From the NCBI RefSeq assembly GCF_020099395.1, contig NZ_CP083590.1, positions 992,001 to 1,056,000 on the forward strand: a DNA stretch of 64,000 bases. Direction: 5' to 3'. The first letter of the stretch is position 1. Every line of letters begins with the position of its first letter. Source of the DNA: Streptomyces mobaraensis (lineage in GTDB: Bacteria; Actinomycetota; Actinomycetes; Streptomycetales; Streptomycetaceae). Position numbers and translations under genes: made by a program. The notes under the pieces are model-generated. The model ran no database searches. It had not been told where the DNA came from and saw only the letters and a program-made list of their open reading frames with translations. Below, piece after piece: positions 1-8,014 of the stretch.

Positions 1-313
1 TGCCTGCTCCTCCCTGCTCGTCCCCCCGGTCGCCCCCGGATACCCGGGACCCGGCCGGCCATGCGGGCGGCGCGGGGAAGCGGTGGTGAGGGCACGAATA
101 CCAGACGGCGGGGACGGGGGCGCGGACCCGGGCGCCCGCGTGTCCGGCGGCGACGGGCGGTACGCACGGCGAGGCCGGTCCGCGCGGCCGGTGCGACCGG
201 GGCGCGTGCGGCGGCGACGCCGGCATCCCCGCGGCGACGACCGGCCTGCCCGCCGGCGACGGCCGCCGCATAAAGGGCGGGCGTGTTCGCCACAGGGACG
301 GGAGACTGCCCTC
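1..313. other. No gene seen at left edge
   Basis: This stretch is GC-rich and open in several frames, but the translations are Arg/Pro/Gly/Ala-rich without any recognisable fold, and no start with a convincing ribosome binding site is visible. It probably holds the end of an upstream intergenic region and the promoter of the gene at 314. Confidence 0.5.
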
Positions 314-610
314 ATGCTGATCGTCGACGTCGTCCTGGAGACCGCGGACACCACCGGTTTCACCCTCTGGCCGGTGGCCGCCCTCCCTCCGTACCGGCCG
401 CTCGCCCTGTCCGGCCGGATGACGCCGGACGAGGTCGGCAGCGCGGTGGCGGCCCTGGCCCGGCACACCGTCGGGGCGTCCGACGACGACGCGCCCGCGC
501 CGGACGCCGCCGCCCTCGTCCGCCGGATGCTCGCGGAGGAGGAGATCTCGGTCGACGGCGGCCTGAGCTTCCGCCACACCGGCCTCGGTGTCACCGTGAG
601 TCCCGGCTGA
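314..610 (+). CDS. Small hypothetical protein (98 aa)
   Basis: I do not recognise this protein. It starts MLIVDVVLETADTTGF with a GGGA-type ribosome binding site about ten bases upstream. It is acidic, has no signal peptide, membrane segment or obvious catalytic motif, and has a predicted alpha-helical middle (TPDEVGSAVAALARHTVG). Its stop overlaps the likely start of the next gene, which in turn overlaps the XRE regulator, so the three form one translationally coupled unit. Placement ahead of an XRE regulator suggests a regulatory or accessory role, but that is only inference. The start was chosen over upstream in-frame codons because the N-terminal extension would be low-complexity Arg/Pro-rich sequence. 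Confidence 0.6.
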   Translation: MLIVDVVLETADTTGFTLWPVAALPPYRPLALSGRMTPDEVGSAVAALARHTVGASDDDAPAPDAAALVRRMLAEEEISVDGGLSFRHTGLGVTVSPG

Positions 611-993
611 CGGACGGCGAGGCGCCCTGGCTGGGCCACGATCCGACGCCGCGCGTGGAACTCGCCGGAGCGGCCGTGCGGCTCTGGCCGGACGGCGGCT
701 TCGCGGCCGAGCCGCCTGCCACCCGGCCCGTCGAGATACCGGTCGCGGACCTGCCCGGCATCCTGCGGTCGGCGCGAGACGCTCTGCGGGGCTTCCTCGG
801 CCTCGTCGAGCGGTGGGCGGCCCGTCATGTGCCTGCCCAGGCGGCCGAGTTGACGTCCCGGCTGCACACGGACCTGGCTGCCGACACCCCGCTGCCCGGG
901 GAGCTCGCCGGTCCTTCCGGTGGCGGCGCTACCGTCGGGCGTCCCGTCGGTGCACACAGGAGGTACCCATGGGCGAAAACCTCGGTGCGTTGA
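607..993 (+). CDS. Small hypothetical protein, coupled, non-ATG start (128 aa)
   Basis: Unrecognised protein of about 128 residues. The best-looking N-terminus is a CTG codon overlapping the previous stop (CTGA), giving (L/M)TDGEAPWLGHDPTP. A GTG at 655 is the alternative and would give a 112-residue product. The middle (VELAGAAVRLWPDGGFAAEPP) looks like beta strands and the following 60 residues look like two helices. No catalytic motif is visible. The C-terminus overlaps the start of the XRE regulator at 969 by 25 bases, so it is probably co-translated with it. Possibly a partner of that regulator; function unknown. Confidence 0.5.
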   Translation: MTDGEAPWLGHDPTPRVELAGAAVRLWPDGGFAAEPPATRPVEIPVADLPGILRSARDALRGFLGLVERWAARHVPAQAAELTSRLHTDLAADTPLPGELAGPSGGGATVGRPVGAHRRYPWAKTSVR

Positions 994-2240
994 TCCGTAG
1001 CGTCCGGTGCTACCTCAGGCTCTCGCAGACCCAGCTGGGACAGGCGTGCGGATACTCGGCGTCGGCCATCTCCCGGATCGAGCGGAACAAGATGTGCCCG
1101 AACCCGGGCGCGCTGCGGCTCATGGCCGACAGGCTTGGCATCCCCCAAGAACGACTACGCGGTGGTGCTGTGCCGGACGTGCTGCAGATCGCTACGGTGG
1201 CGGTGAGTCGGCCGTCGGACGAGGAGGATGCGGTGCGCCGCAGGAAACTACTGCCCGGGGCGCTCGCCGCGGGGGCGACGGCCGTCGTCGGCGCCGAGAC
1301 GGCACCGGCAACCGCCTCACCGGGCGGCGGCCTGGACGACGCGCTCTTTCGATTGCCGCCCGCCGAGCCGATGCCGCTACCACGGCTCGCGGAGGGGGCA
1401 GCCAGGGCGCTGGCGGCTTTTCGAGCGGCCCGGTACGGCGATCTGGAACGCGCGTTGCCGGGGCTGCTCGCCGCAGCGGAAACCAGCCGTGACGCGGCGA
1501 GCGGCCGGGCGCGGGAGCAGGTGTGCGGGGTTCTGGCCCGCTCGTACGTCGTCGCCGCCGAGCTGGCCGCGAAACAGCACTCCGACGCGGGCTGGGTGGC
1601 CGCCGACCGAGCACTGTCCGCGGCCCGCGCAAGCGGTTCCCCGGTGCCGATCGGTGAGGCGACGCGGGTCCTTGCCATCACGATGCGCCGGTCCGGCCGA
1701 TGGTCGTCCGCGGTGCGGCTGCTGTCCCAGGAGGCCGCGGAGCTGGACGCCGAACAGGACCGCACGGGTGCCGTCCGCACGACGCTGCTCCTGACCGCCG
1801 CGTACTCGGCTGCCACAGGCGGGGACCGCAGCACGGCGCTCGCGCTGCTGGAAGAGGCGGAGGAGCACGCCAGGCGGCTGCCAGGGGTGCCGGGTCTGTT
1901 CACCGTGGAGGCGAGCCAGGCGCAGGTGGACGTCTACCGGATCGGCGTGTTCAACGCGCTGGGAACGCCCGACGAGGGCGTCAAGGCCGTCACCGGGCTG
2001 AACTTCGCCGGCCTGCCGACGGCCGAGCGACGGGCGCGGGCCTGGACCGACACCGCCCGCATGTGGCACGCCCTCGGTGATGGCCGGCAGACCTTCGCCG
2101 CCTTGCGACGCGTCGAACAGGAAGCGCCGCAGGAAGTACGACGCCCAGCGCTACGGGCCCTTACCTCCGACCTGATGTACGGACCTGCCCGGCTCCAGGG
2201 CCTGAGGGAGTTCGCTGCTCGTACGGGGGCGTCGGCTTAG
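969..2240 (+). CDS. XRE-family regulator with TPR-like C-terminal domain (423 aa)
   Basis: A helix-turn-helix of the Cro/C1 type occupies residues 5-65 (LGALIRSVRCYLRLSQTQLG, then SASAISRIERNK), so this is a DNA-binding regulator. After a linker with an Ala-rich hydrophobic patch near residue 100 (RRKLLPGALAAGATAVVG), residues 140-420 form repeated helical pairs rich in Ala, Leu and Arg, as in the TPR-containing sensor halves of Streptomyces XRE proteins. The start is certain: ATG at 969 is preceded by AGGAGG (958-963). It overlaps the small gene upstream and meets the opposing 35-codon gene tail to tail, with interlocked stops at 2237-2240. Its ligand and targets cannot be read from the sequence. 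Confidence 0.85.
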   Translation: MGENLGALIRSVRCYLRLSQTQLGQACGYSASAISRIERNKMCPNPGALRLMADRLGIPQERLRGGAVPDVLQIATVAVSRPSDEEDAVRRRKLLPGALAAGATAVVGAETAPATASPGGGLDDALFRLPPAEPMPLPRLAEGAARALAAFRAARYGDLERALPGLLAAAETSRDAASGRAREQVCGVLARSYVVAAELAAKQHSDAGWVAADRALSAARASGSPVPIGEATRVLAITMRRSGRWSSAVRLLSQEAAELDAEQDRTGAVRTTLLLTAAYSAATGGDRSTALALLEEAEEHARRLPGVPGLFTVEASQAQVDVYRIGVFNALGTPDEGVKAVTGLNFAGLPTAERRARAWTDTARMWHALGDGRQTFAALRRVEQEAPQEVRRPALRALTSDLMYGPARLQGLREFAARTGASA

Positions 2241-2344
2241 AACCCGACGCCCGGCGGATCGCCCGGCCGCGCCGGCCCGCTGGTGCGCGCGTCCAGCACG
2301 CCCACGGTCAGCGTCCAGGACTCCTCGGTGCTCGGTTCGCCCAT
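2237..2344 (-). CDS. 35-residue peptide downstream of ABC exporter
   Basis: A short frame begins MGEPSTEESWTLTVGVLD and ends in a Pro/Gly-rich tail (PARPGDPPGVGF) with a TAA stop. A clear ribosome binding site (GAGGAGA) lies six to eight bases upstream of the ATG. It starts 36 bases after the ABC permease stop, so it would be the third cistron of that operon. The acidic, helical N-half and Pro/Gly C-half resemble the leader/core layout of a secreted or modified peptide, but it has no Cys and no modification enzyme is nearby. It could also be a small regulatory protein. Too short for certainty; called on the ribosome binding site and context. Confidence 0.4.
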   Translation of the reverse strand: MGEPSTEESWTLTVGVLDARTSGPARPGDPPGVGF

Positions 2345-2379
2345 CGCGTCTCCTCGCCCTGGGCCTCGCCCGTCGCCCC

Positions 2380-3165
2380 TCACCGGTCCGGGAACGTGTT
2401 CCGGCGGTCGCGGGTGTGGAAGTGGAAGGCGAGGGCCGCCACGAGGAGCGCGCCCGCGAACCACAGGGGGCCGAGGAGGAGGTAGGGCAGCGGGAGCGCG
2501 GCGCGGAAGCCGGCGGTCGTGGCGACCTGCATGGCGCCGAACGACGGGAGGTAGCGGATGGCGTCGTCGTCGGCGACCGGGTTGGCGAGCGGGCTCTGCA
2601 GGCCGGCGTCGATGATGCTGGTCATGATGATCAGGAGCATGCCGGCCAGCTCGCTGCGGAGCAGGGCGCCGAGCATCACGCCCAGCCCGCCGTAGGTCAG
2701 CGCCCCGCAGACCAGGGCCAGCGCGAGCAGCCAGGGCCGCCGGGGCGACCAGTACAGGCAGACCGAGAACGTCGCGTACGCGCAGGTCACGGCCGCGACG
2801 ACGACGAGCGCGGCGAACTTGGCGGCGATGAGGTGGCGGCGCGGGTAACCGGCCATCGCCAGCCGCCGGTCGAAGCCGGCCGCCCTGAACGTCACCGAGA
2901 ACATCATGAAGCCGACGATGAGCGTGACCGCGTTGAGGGCGCCCGTGATGTTGCCGAGGTCGTTGCCGTGCGCGGTGACTGTCCCGTGCGTGGCGCGGAG
3001 GGTGAAGCGGACCTCGTGGCTGTCGACGACCGCGTGCCCGAGGGAGATCCACAGCGGCACGAACACGACGACGAGGACCAGGGCGAGCCGGTTGCGGACG
3101 TGTTCGAGCAGGGCGAACCGGGCGGCGGTGGAGAAGTACGTCCAGGCGGTGGGCCGCATCGTCAC
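2380..3165 (-). CDS. ABC-2 type transporter permease (261 aa)
   Basis: Integral membrane half-transporter of the ABC-2 family. About six hydrophobic segments are visible: near residues 27-45 (LALVLVVVFVPLWISLGHAV), 78-98, 115-140, 145-165, 170-190 and 225-248. The C-terminus is a basic cytoplasmic tail (HTRDRRNTFPDR). It starts with GTG inside the stop of the upstream ATPase gene (four-base overlap), so the two are translationally coupled and should form one transporter. Export of a small molecule, lipid or peptide is the usual job of this architecture. The substrate is unknown; the 35-residue peptide encoded just downstream is one candidate. Confidence 0.85.
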   Translation of the reverse strand: MTMRPTAWTYFSTAARFALLEHVRNRLALVLVVVFVPLWISLGHAVVDSHEVRFTLRATHGTVTAHGNDLGNITGALNAVTLIVGFMMFSVTFRAAGFDRRLAMAGYPRRHLIAAKFAALVVVAAVTCAYATFSVCLYWSPRRPWLLALALVCGALTYGGLGVMLGALLRSELAGMLLIIMTSIIDAGLQSPLANPVADDDAIRYLPSFGAMQVATTAGFRAALPLPYLLLGPLWFAGALLVAALAFHFHTRDRRNTFPDR

Positions 3166-3842
3166 CCCTCCGCCGCCGGGCCGGCGCCGGGCCCGGGCCG
3201 TCCGCCGTCGGCCAGCCGGCCGTCCTCCAGCCGCCAGAGCCGGTCGAAGCGGGCGGTGTCGTAGGCGATGTGCGAGACGACGAGGAACGACCGCCCGGCG
3301 GCCCGGAGTTCACCGGCCAGCTCCCAGAAGCGCTGGTACGACTCCCAGTCGAAGCCCTGGTACGGCTCGTCGAGGAGGAGCAGCGGCGGGTCGTGCATCA
3401 GGGCGAGGACGAGGTTGAGCTTCTGCCGGGTGCCACCGCTGAGGGCGCCGACGCGGTGGTGGCGGTAGGCCGTGAACCGCAGCGCGTCCAGCAGTTCGTC
3501 CGCCCGGCGCGGGTCGGGCAGGCGGTACGCGACGTGGAACAGCTCCAGGTGCTGGTCCACCGTGAACGCCGGGTTCAGGACCGTCTCCTGCGGGCAGTAG
3601 CCGACGGGCCCGGGGCACTCGACCGTCCCCCGGTCCGGCCGGGCCTGCCCGGCGAGGACGCGGAGCAGCGTGGTCTTCCCCGAGCCGTTCTCGCCGACGA
3701 CCCCGGCCATGCATCCGGCCGGCAGGTCGAGGTCGATCCCGCGCAGGACGGGGTGGCGGCCGTACGCCTTGCGCACGCCGCGGACGCGCAGCACGGGGGC
3801 GGAGGCCGGGACGTCGCTCACGGCCGGGGGCGGGTGGTGCAC
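3162..3842 (-). CDS. ABC transporter ATP-binding protein (226 aa)
   Basis: Nucleotide-binding subunit of the adjacent ABC-2 permease. Walker A is GENGSGKTT (residues about 50-58), the Q-loop is in YCPQET, the signature is LSGGTRQK, Walker B is LLLLDEPYQGFD, and the switch His is in VVSHIAYD, so it is catalytically complete. The first 15 residues are a Pro-rich extension before the fold, and the start is GTG. It overlaps the permease by four bases. The gene stands about 120 bases from the end of hemB, transcribed in the same direction, so read-through from the haem genes is possible. Confidence 0.9.
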   Translation of the reverse strand: MHHPPPAVSDVPASAPVLRVRGVRKAYGRHPVLRGIDLDLPAGCMAGVVGENGSGKTTLLRVLAGQARPDRGTVECPGPVGYCPQETVLNPAFTVDQHLELFHVAYRLPDPRRADELLDALRFTAYRHHRVGALSGGTRQKLNLVLALMHDPPLLLLDEPYQGFDWESYQRFWELAGELRAAGRSFLVVSHIAYDTARFDRLWRLEDGRLADGGRPGPGAGPAAEG

Positions 3843-3962
3843 GCGGTCTCCTCGCCCGGGCGGCGGAGCGGCGACAGGGGCCCGCCCATCCTTACCGGCG
3901 ACCGCTCTCCCGGCGGCGCCCCGCGTCCGGATGCCGCCGGGAATCGCCCGATGGGCGGTGCG

Positions 3963-4946
3963 TCAGCCCATCCGGCGGGCCGCTTCCACCGCCCAGTAGG
4001 TGAGGACGACGTCGGCCCCGGCCCGGCGGACGGCGGTAAGGGTCTCGGCGACGGCCCGCTCCCGGTCGATCCAGCCGCGGGCCGCCGCGGCCTCCACCAT
4101 CGCGTACTCGCCGGACACCTGGTACGCGGCCACCGGGACGCGCGCGTGGTCGGCGACGGTCCGCAGGATGTCCAGGTAGCACAGGGCGGGCTTCACCATG
4201 ACCAGGTCGGCGCCCTCCGCCTCGTCCAGCGCGAGCTCGCGGAGCGCCTCGGTGCGGTTGCGCGGGTCCATCTGGTAGGTGGCGCGGTCGCCGCGCAGGT
4301 CGCACTCGACGGCGTCGCGGAAGGGGCCGTAGAAGGCGGACGTGTACTTGGCGGTGTAGGCGAGGATCGCCGTCTCCTGTTGCCCTGTCCCGTCCAACGC
4401 GGCACGGACGGCGGCGACTTGGCCGTCCATCATGCCGCTCAGCCCGACACAGTGGGCGCCCGCCTCGGCGTGCAGGACGGCCATGGCGGCGTAGCGCTCC
4501 ACGGTGGCGTCGTTGTCGATCCGGCCGTCGGGCGTGAGGACGCCGCAGTGGCCGTGGTCGGTGAACTCGTCGAGGCAGACGTCGCTCATCACCACGGCCG
4601 CGTCCCCGACCTCGCCGGCCACCTCGCGCAGCGCCCGCTGCAGGATCCCGTCCGGATCGAGCGCCGCCGACCCGACGGCGTCCTTGCGCTCGGGCACGGC
4701 GAACACCATCAGCCCGCCCACCCCGGCGGCCACCGCCTCCCGCGCCGCCTTGCGGAGCGACGGCAGGGTGTGCTGCACGACGCCGGGCATGGCGGCGATC
4801 GGGGCGGGCTCGGCTATCCCCTCCTTGACGAAGAGGGGGAGGACGAGGTGGGCGGGGTGCCAGCCGGTGCCGGCGACGAGGTTGCGCAGGGCGGGGGTGC
4901 GGCGGAGGCGGTGGGGGCGGTGGAGGGGGGTGGGGTGGCCGGGCAT
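3963..4946 (-). CDS. hemB: Delta-aminolevulinic acid dehydratase (porphobilinogen synthase), HemB (327 aa)
   Basis: Condenses two 5-aminolevulinate molecules to porphobilinogen, the second committed step of tetrapyrrole synthesis, in the cytoplasm. The length matches the family. Both active-site lysines are visible: in ILAYTAKYTSAFYGP and in the Schiff-base motif MVKPALCY. The metal region reads DVCLDEFTDHGHCG, an intermediate between the Cys3 zinc type and the Asp-rich magnesium type. The ATG at 4946 follows AGGAGG; in-frame sequence further upstream is Arg/Pro-rich and not part of the fold. It is separated from hemC by about 300 bases of palindromic repeat, so it may have its own promoter or be attenuated by the hairpins. 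Confidence 0.93.
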   Translation of the reverse strand: MPGHPTPLHRPHRLRRTPALRNLVAGTGWHPAHLVLPLFVKEGIAEPAPIAAMPGVVQHTLPSLRKAAREAVAAGVGGLMVFAVPERKDAVGSAALDPDGILQRALREVAGEVGDAAVVMSDVCLDEFTDHGHCGVLTPDGRIDNDATVERYAAMAVLHAEAGAHCVGLSGMMDGQVAAVRAALDGTGQQETAILAYTAKYTSAFYGPFRDAVECDLRGDRATYQMDPRNRTEALRELALDEAEGADLVMVKPALCYLDILRTVADHARVPVAAYQVSGEYAMVEAAAARGWIDRERAVAETLTAVRRAGADVVLTYWAVEAARRMG

Positions 4947-5009
4947 GGGTCCTCCTGGTGGTCGCTGCTTTGGCGCGTTCGCGTGTGGGTCGTGGGTCGG
5001 GGGGTGTGC

Positions 5010-5240
5010 CCCGGTCCCGCCCTTTCGCCGTTTCTTGCGGGGGCTGCGCCCCCGCCCCCCCCAAACCGCGCTCCGCGCGGTTGTCCTCAAGCGCCGGACG
5101 GGCTGAATCGTGCGCCCGGCCGCGATACCCAGCCCGTTGGGGGTCCCCCCTCTGGGGGAGTTTGAGGACGAGCGGCGAAGCCGCGATCAGGGGGGCTGGG
5201 GCGCAGCCCCAGACAACGGCGAAGGGGAGGGGCCGGGGCT
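5010..5240. repeat. Paired palindromic intergenic repeats between hemC and hemB
   Basis: Two related repeat units in opposite orientation. One carries CCCCGGTCCCGCCCTTTCG, a G/C hairpin, the palindrome AACCGCGC-TCC-GCGCGGTT (5064-5082) and CTCAAGCGCCGGACGGGCTG. The other carries CTCTGGGGGAGTTTGAGGAC, a second hairpin (CTGGGGC-GCA-GCCCCAG) and the reverse complement of the first unit's beginning (AACGGCGAAGGGGAGGGGCC). A single related copy lies at 48308-48405. Such TTTGAGGAC/GCCGGACGGGCTG elements are dispersed in Streptomyces genomes between genes. The strong hairpins probably terminate or attenuate transcription. Confidence 0.8.
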
Positions 5241-5243
5241 CCC

Positions 5244-6212
5244 CTACCGCGCCCCGCGCTCATACTCCTTCCGCAACGCACGCGCCAGCTCCCGCCCCGC
5301 CGCCGCGGCGGCGACCGGATCGAGCGGAACCTCGGCCCGGCGGAAGGTGCGCCGGCCACCATCCGTCGCGGTGATGACGGCACAGAGATCGAGAGCCCGG
5401 CCCACCGGCCGAGCATGCGCCCCCACCGGAGCACTGCACCCCGCCTCCAGTTCGGCCAGGACGGCCCGTTCGGCATCGACCGCCGCCCGGGTCACCGCGT
5501 CGTCCAGTGAGCCGAGCAACAGGGCGACCGCCGCGTCGTCGGCCCGGCACTCGACGGCGAGAGCCCCCTGCGCGGGGGCGGGCACGATCCGGTCGGGAGC
5601 GAACAGCTCGGCCGCCTCTCCGAGTCTTCCGAGCCGCGCCAGCCCCGCCGCGGCGAGGACGACCGCGTCCAGCCGGCCGTCCCGCACCCGCCCCAACCGG
5701 GTGTCCACGTTGCCGCGCAGCGGTACGACCACGAGCCCCGGGCGCAGTGCGGCGAGCTGCCCGGCCCGGCGGGGCGAGCCGGTGCCGACGCGGGCACCGG
5801 CCGGCAGCCGGGACAGCGGGCGTCCGTCGGCGGTGACGAGGGCGTCGCGCGGGTCCTCGCGGACGGGGACGGCGGCGACCACGACGTCCGACGGCCCGGC
5901 CGTGGGCAGGTCCTTGTAGGAGTGGACGGCGAAGTCGATGTCACCGGCGCGCAGGGCGGCGCGTACCGCCTGGACGAAGACGCCGGTGCCGCCCATGGCG
6001 GTCAGGGGCGCGCTGTTGGTGTCGCCCTCGGTGGTGATGCCGACGGTCTCCACCCGGACGCCGGTGGCCCGTTCGAGGTCGCGGGCGAAGGCGGACGACT
6101 GGGCCAGGGCGAGGGCGCTGCGCCGGGTGCCCATGCGGAGCGTGGTGCGTCCGACGGCGCCGCCGCGGCCCGCCGCCGCGGGGTGGTACGTGGCCGGGGT
6201 CCCCGGTGTCAT
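5244..6212 (-). CDS. hemC: Hydroxymethylbilane synthase (porphobilinogen deaminase), HemC (322 aa)
   Basis: Polymerises four porphobilinogens to hydroxymethylbilane. Family signatures are present: RMGTRRSALALAQS near the N-terminus, VHSYKDLPT with the catalytic Asp region, RRAGQLAALRPGLVVVPLRG, and the dipyrromethane-cofactor cysteine in AELEAGCSAPVGA (about Cys259). The first ~22 residues are a loose extension. It begins inside the hemA stop (four-base overlap, ATGA type), so it is translationally coupled to hemA. No uroporphyrinogen-III synthase (hemD) follows, so that step must be encoded elsewhere. Confidence 0.94.
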   Translation of the reverse strand: MTPGTPATYHPAAAGRGGAVGRTTLRMGTRRSALALAQSSAFARDLERATGVRVETVGITTEGDTNSAPLTAMGGTGVFVQAVRAALRAGDIDFAVHSYKDLPTAGPSDVVVAAVPVREDPRDALVTADGRPLSRLPAGARVGTGSPRRAGQLAALRPGLVVVPLRGNVDTRLGRVRDGRLDAVVLAAAGLARLGRLGEAAELFAPDRIVPAPAQGALAVECRADDAAVALLLGSLDDAVTRAAVDAERAVLAELEAGCSAPVGAHARPVGRALDLCAVITATDGGRRTFRRAEVPLDPVAAAAAGRELARALRKEYERGAR

Positions 6213-8014
6213 GGCGTCTCCCTTCCGGCCGCTCCGGCCGCGGGGCCGGGCGGCGCGGGCTGGTCCGGCCCGCCGAACAGGTCGTGCACGACGGCCACGT
6301 AGGCGTGTCCGTCCGGCTGCGCGGCCATCTCCCGGACGCGGACGGTCGGCCGGTGGACGATCTTCTCGGCGATGCGGCGGGCGGTGCGCGCGACCTCGCC
6401 GCGTACGTGGTCGGCGAGGGCCGGGGTGCGCCCGAGCAGCCGGTCGACCTCGGCCTCGGCGATGGACAGCACGTTGTTGCGCATGGCGACGATGAGCGGG
6501 GCCACGGTGGCCAGGTGGCGGCCGGCCAGGAACGCGGCCGTCTCCTCGGCGACGATGCGCCGCGCCTCGTCCACCGGCACCCGCGCCGACGCCTCCTTCA
6601 GCCGGGCCTCCAGGCCGGCCAGGTCGACCAGCCGGACGCCGGGCTGCCGGGCGGCGGCCGGGTCCACGTTGCGCGGCAGCGAGAGGTCCACGAGGACGAG
6701 CGGGTGCCCGGGCCCGCCGGCGCGGGCCGCGGCGACGAGCTCCGCGGTGATCACCGGCGTGCCGGCGCCGGTCGCGGCGACGACGAGCGCGGCGCGCCCG
6801 AGCAGCGCGGGCAGCTCGTCCAGCCCGGCGGCCCGGACCCCGTACCGCCCGGCGAGCCGCTCGGCGGCCTCGCGGCCGCGGTTGACGACGGTGATCCCGC
6901 CGGTGGCGGCGGCCGCGCGGGTACTCCCGGCGGAACGGGCGCCGCCCGCGGCCTCGTCGGCCCCGGCCGGCCTGACGCCCCGGGCAGGCCCGGCGGCCTG
7001 GGCAGACCCGGCGGGCACGCCGCCTGTTTCGACCGCAGCCGCGGCGGACCCGTCGGTGACGGCAGCGGCACAGGACACCCCCTGCCCTTCGGCCGCTCCA
7101 AGTGGCCTTGCAAGCGGGGCGTTTCCGGCGATCCCGGCCGCGTCGGTCCTCCCGACGAACACGTCGGCCGTGACCGGCTCGGTTCTCCCAGCGCCTCCGG
7201 CGCTCCCGGACGTCACCGCTTCGGCGGCTCCGGCGGGCATGCCGCGCGTTCCGGCCGCGCCGGAGCCGTCGGCGACGGCAGTGGCTCCGGACACCTTCGC
7301 GTCCTCGGCCGCCCCGAGTGCCGTGCCGGACAGGGCGCTTCCGGCACCCTCTGACGGCCCGGCGGACGCCGTGCCCGGGAGCTCCCCCGCCGTTCCGGAC
7401 TCGCCCCGCCGCAGCGCGGCCACCGTCAGGGAGCCGAGGGCTCCGGCGCCGACGACCACCGTCGGGTGGGCGGGGAGCGGGCCGAGGAGGTCCGTCGCCG
7501 CGTCGAGGGCCACGCCGACCAGGTCGGCGGCCGCGTGGGCGACGCCCGTGGTGGTCTCGACGCGTTTGCCGGTGCGCAGGGCGTGCTGGAAGAGGTCGTG
7601 GAGGACCGGGCCCGCCGTACCGTGGTCGGTAGCGAGGCGGTAGGCGGCGCGGACCTGGCCGCGGATCTGGGGTTCGCCGAGTGCCATCGAGTCCAGGCCG
7701 CTGACGACGCGGAAGAGGTGCGCGACGGCGTCGGGGCCCCGGTGGGTGTAGAGCAGGGGGCGGACGTCGGCGGCGGGGGCGCCGGTGGTCTCGGCGAGGG
7801 CGCGGGCGGCCTCGTCGGCGGCGCGGTCGGGCCGGTCGGATTCGAGGTAGATCTCGACGCGGTTGCAGGTGGCGAGGACGACGGTCTCGGCGGGGGACGG
7901 CGAGCGGGCCAGCAGGCCCAGCAGCGCCGCAGTCTGGGAGCGCGTCAGCGCGAAACGTTCCAGCACCGGGTGGGCGGCGGTGTGGTGGCTGAGGCCGGTG
8001 ACGAGGACGGTCAT
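6209..8014 (-). CDS. hemA: Glutamyl-tRNA reductase with large Ala/Gly insertion, HemA (601 aa)
   Basis: Reduces glutamyl-tRNA(Glu) to glutamate-1-semialdehyde, the first step of the C5 route to 5-aminolevulinate. The N-terminal catalytic domain shows GLSHHTAAHP and the nucleophile in LATCNRVEIYLES (Cys50). The NADPH Rossmann domain begins at VVGAGALGSLT (about residue 187). About 170 residues of Ala/Gly/Ser/Thr-rich low complexity (residues about 200-371) then interrupt the fold before it resumes with ITVVNRGREAAERLAGRYG. The C-terminal dimerisation helices follow. Typical bacterial HemA is 420-450 residues. Start ATG 8014 overlaps the hemF stop. hemL, the next pathway step, is not in the window. 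Confidence 0.92.
   Translation of the reverse strand: MTVLVTGLSHHTAAHPVLERFALTRSQTAALLGLLARSPSPAETVVLATCNRVEIYLESDRPDRAADEAARALAETTGAPAADVRPLLYTHRGPDAVAHLFRVVSGLDSMALGEPQIRGQVRAAYRLATDHGTAGPVLHDLFQHALRTGKRVETTTGVAHAAADLVGVALDAATDLLGPLPAHPTVVVGAGALGSLTVAALRRGESGTAGELPGTASAGPSEGAGSALSGTALGAAEDAKVSGATAVADGSGAAGTRGMPAGAAEAVTSGSAGGAGRTEPVTADVFVGRTDAAGIAGNAPLARPLGAAEGQGVSCAAAVTDGSAAAAVETGGVPAGSAQAAGPARGVRPAGADEAAGGARSAGSTRAAAATGGITVVNRGREAAERLAGRYGVRAAGLDELPALLGRAALVVAATGAGTPVITAELVAAARAGGPGHPLVLVDLSLPRNVDPAAARQPGVRLVDLAGLEARLKEASARVPVDEARRIVAEETAAFLAGRHLATVAPLIVAMRNNVLSIAEAEVDRLLGRTPALADHVRGEVARTARRIAEKIVHRPTVRVREMAAQPDGHAYVAVVHDLFGGPDQPAPPGPAAGAAGRETP

Noticed and set aside
2237..3842. A lanthipeptide or lasso-peptide cluster around the 35-residue peptide
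   Set aside because: No Cys in the peptide and no LanM, LanB/C, lasso cyclase or radical SAM gene nearby; only the transporter context supports an exported peptide.
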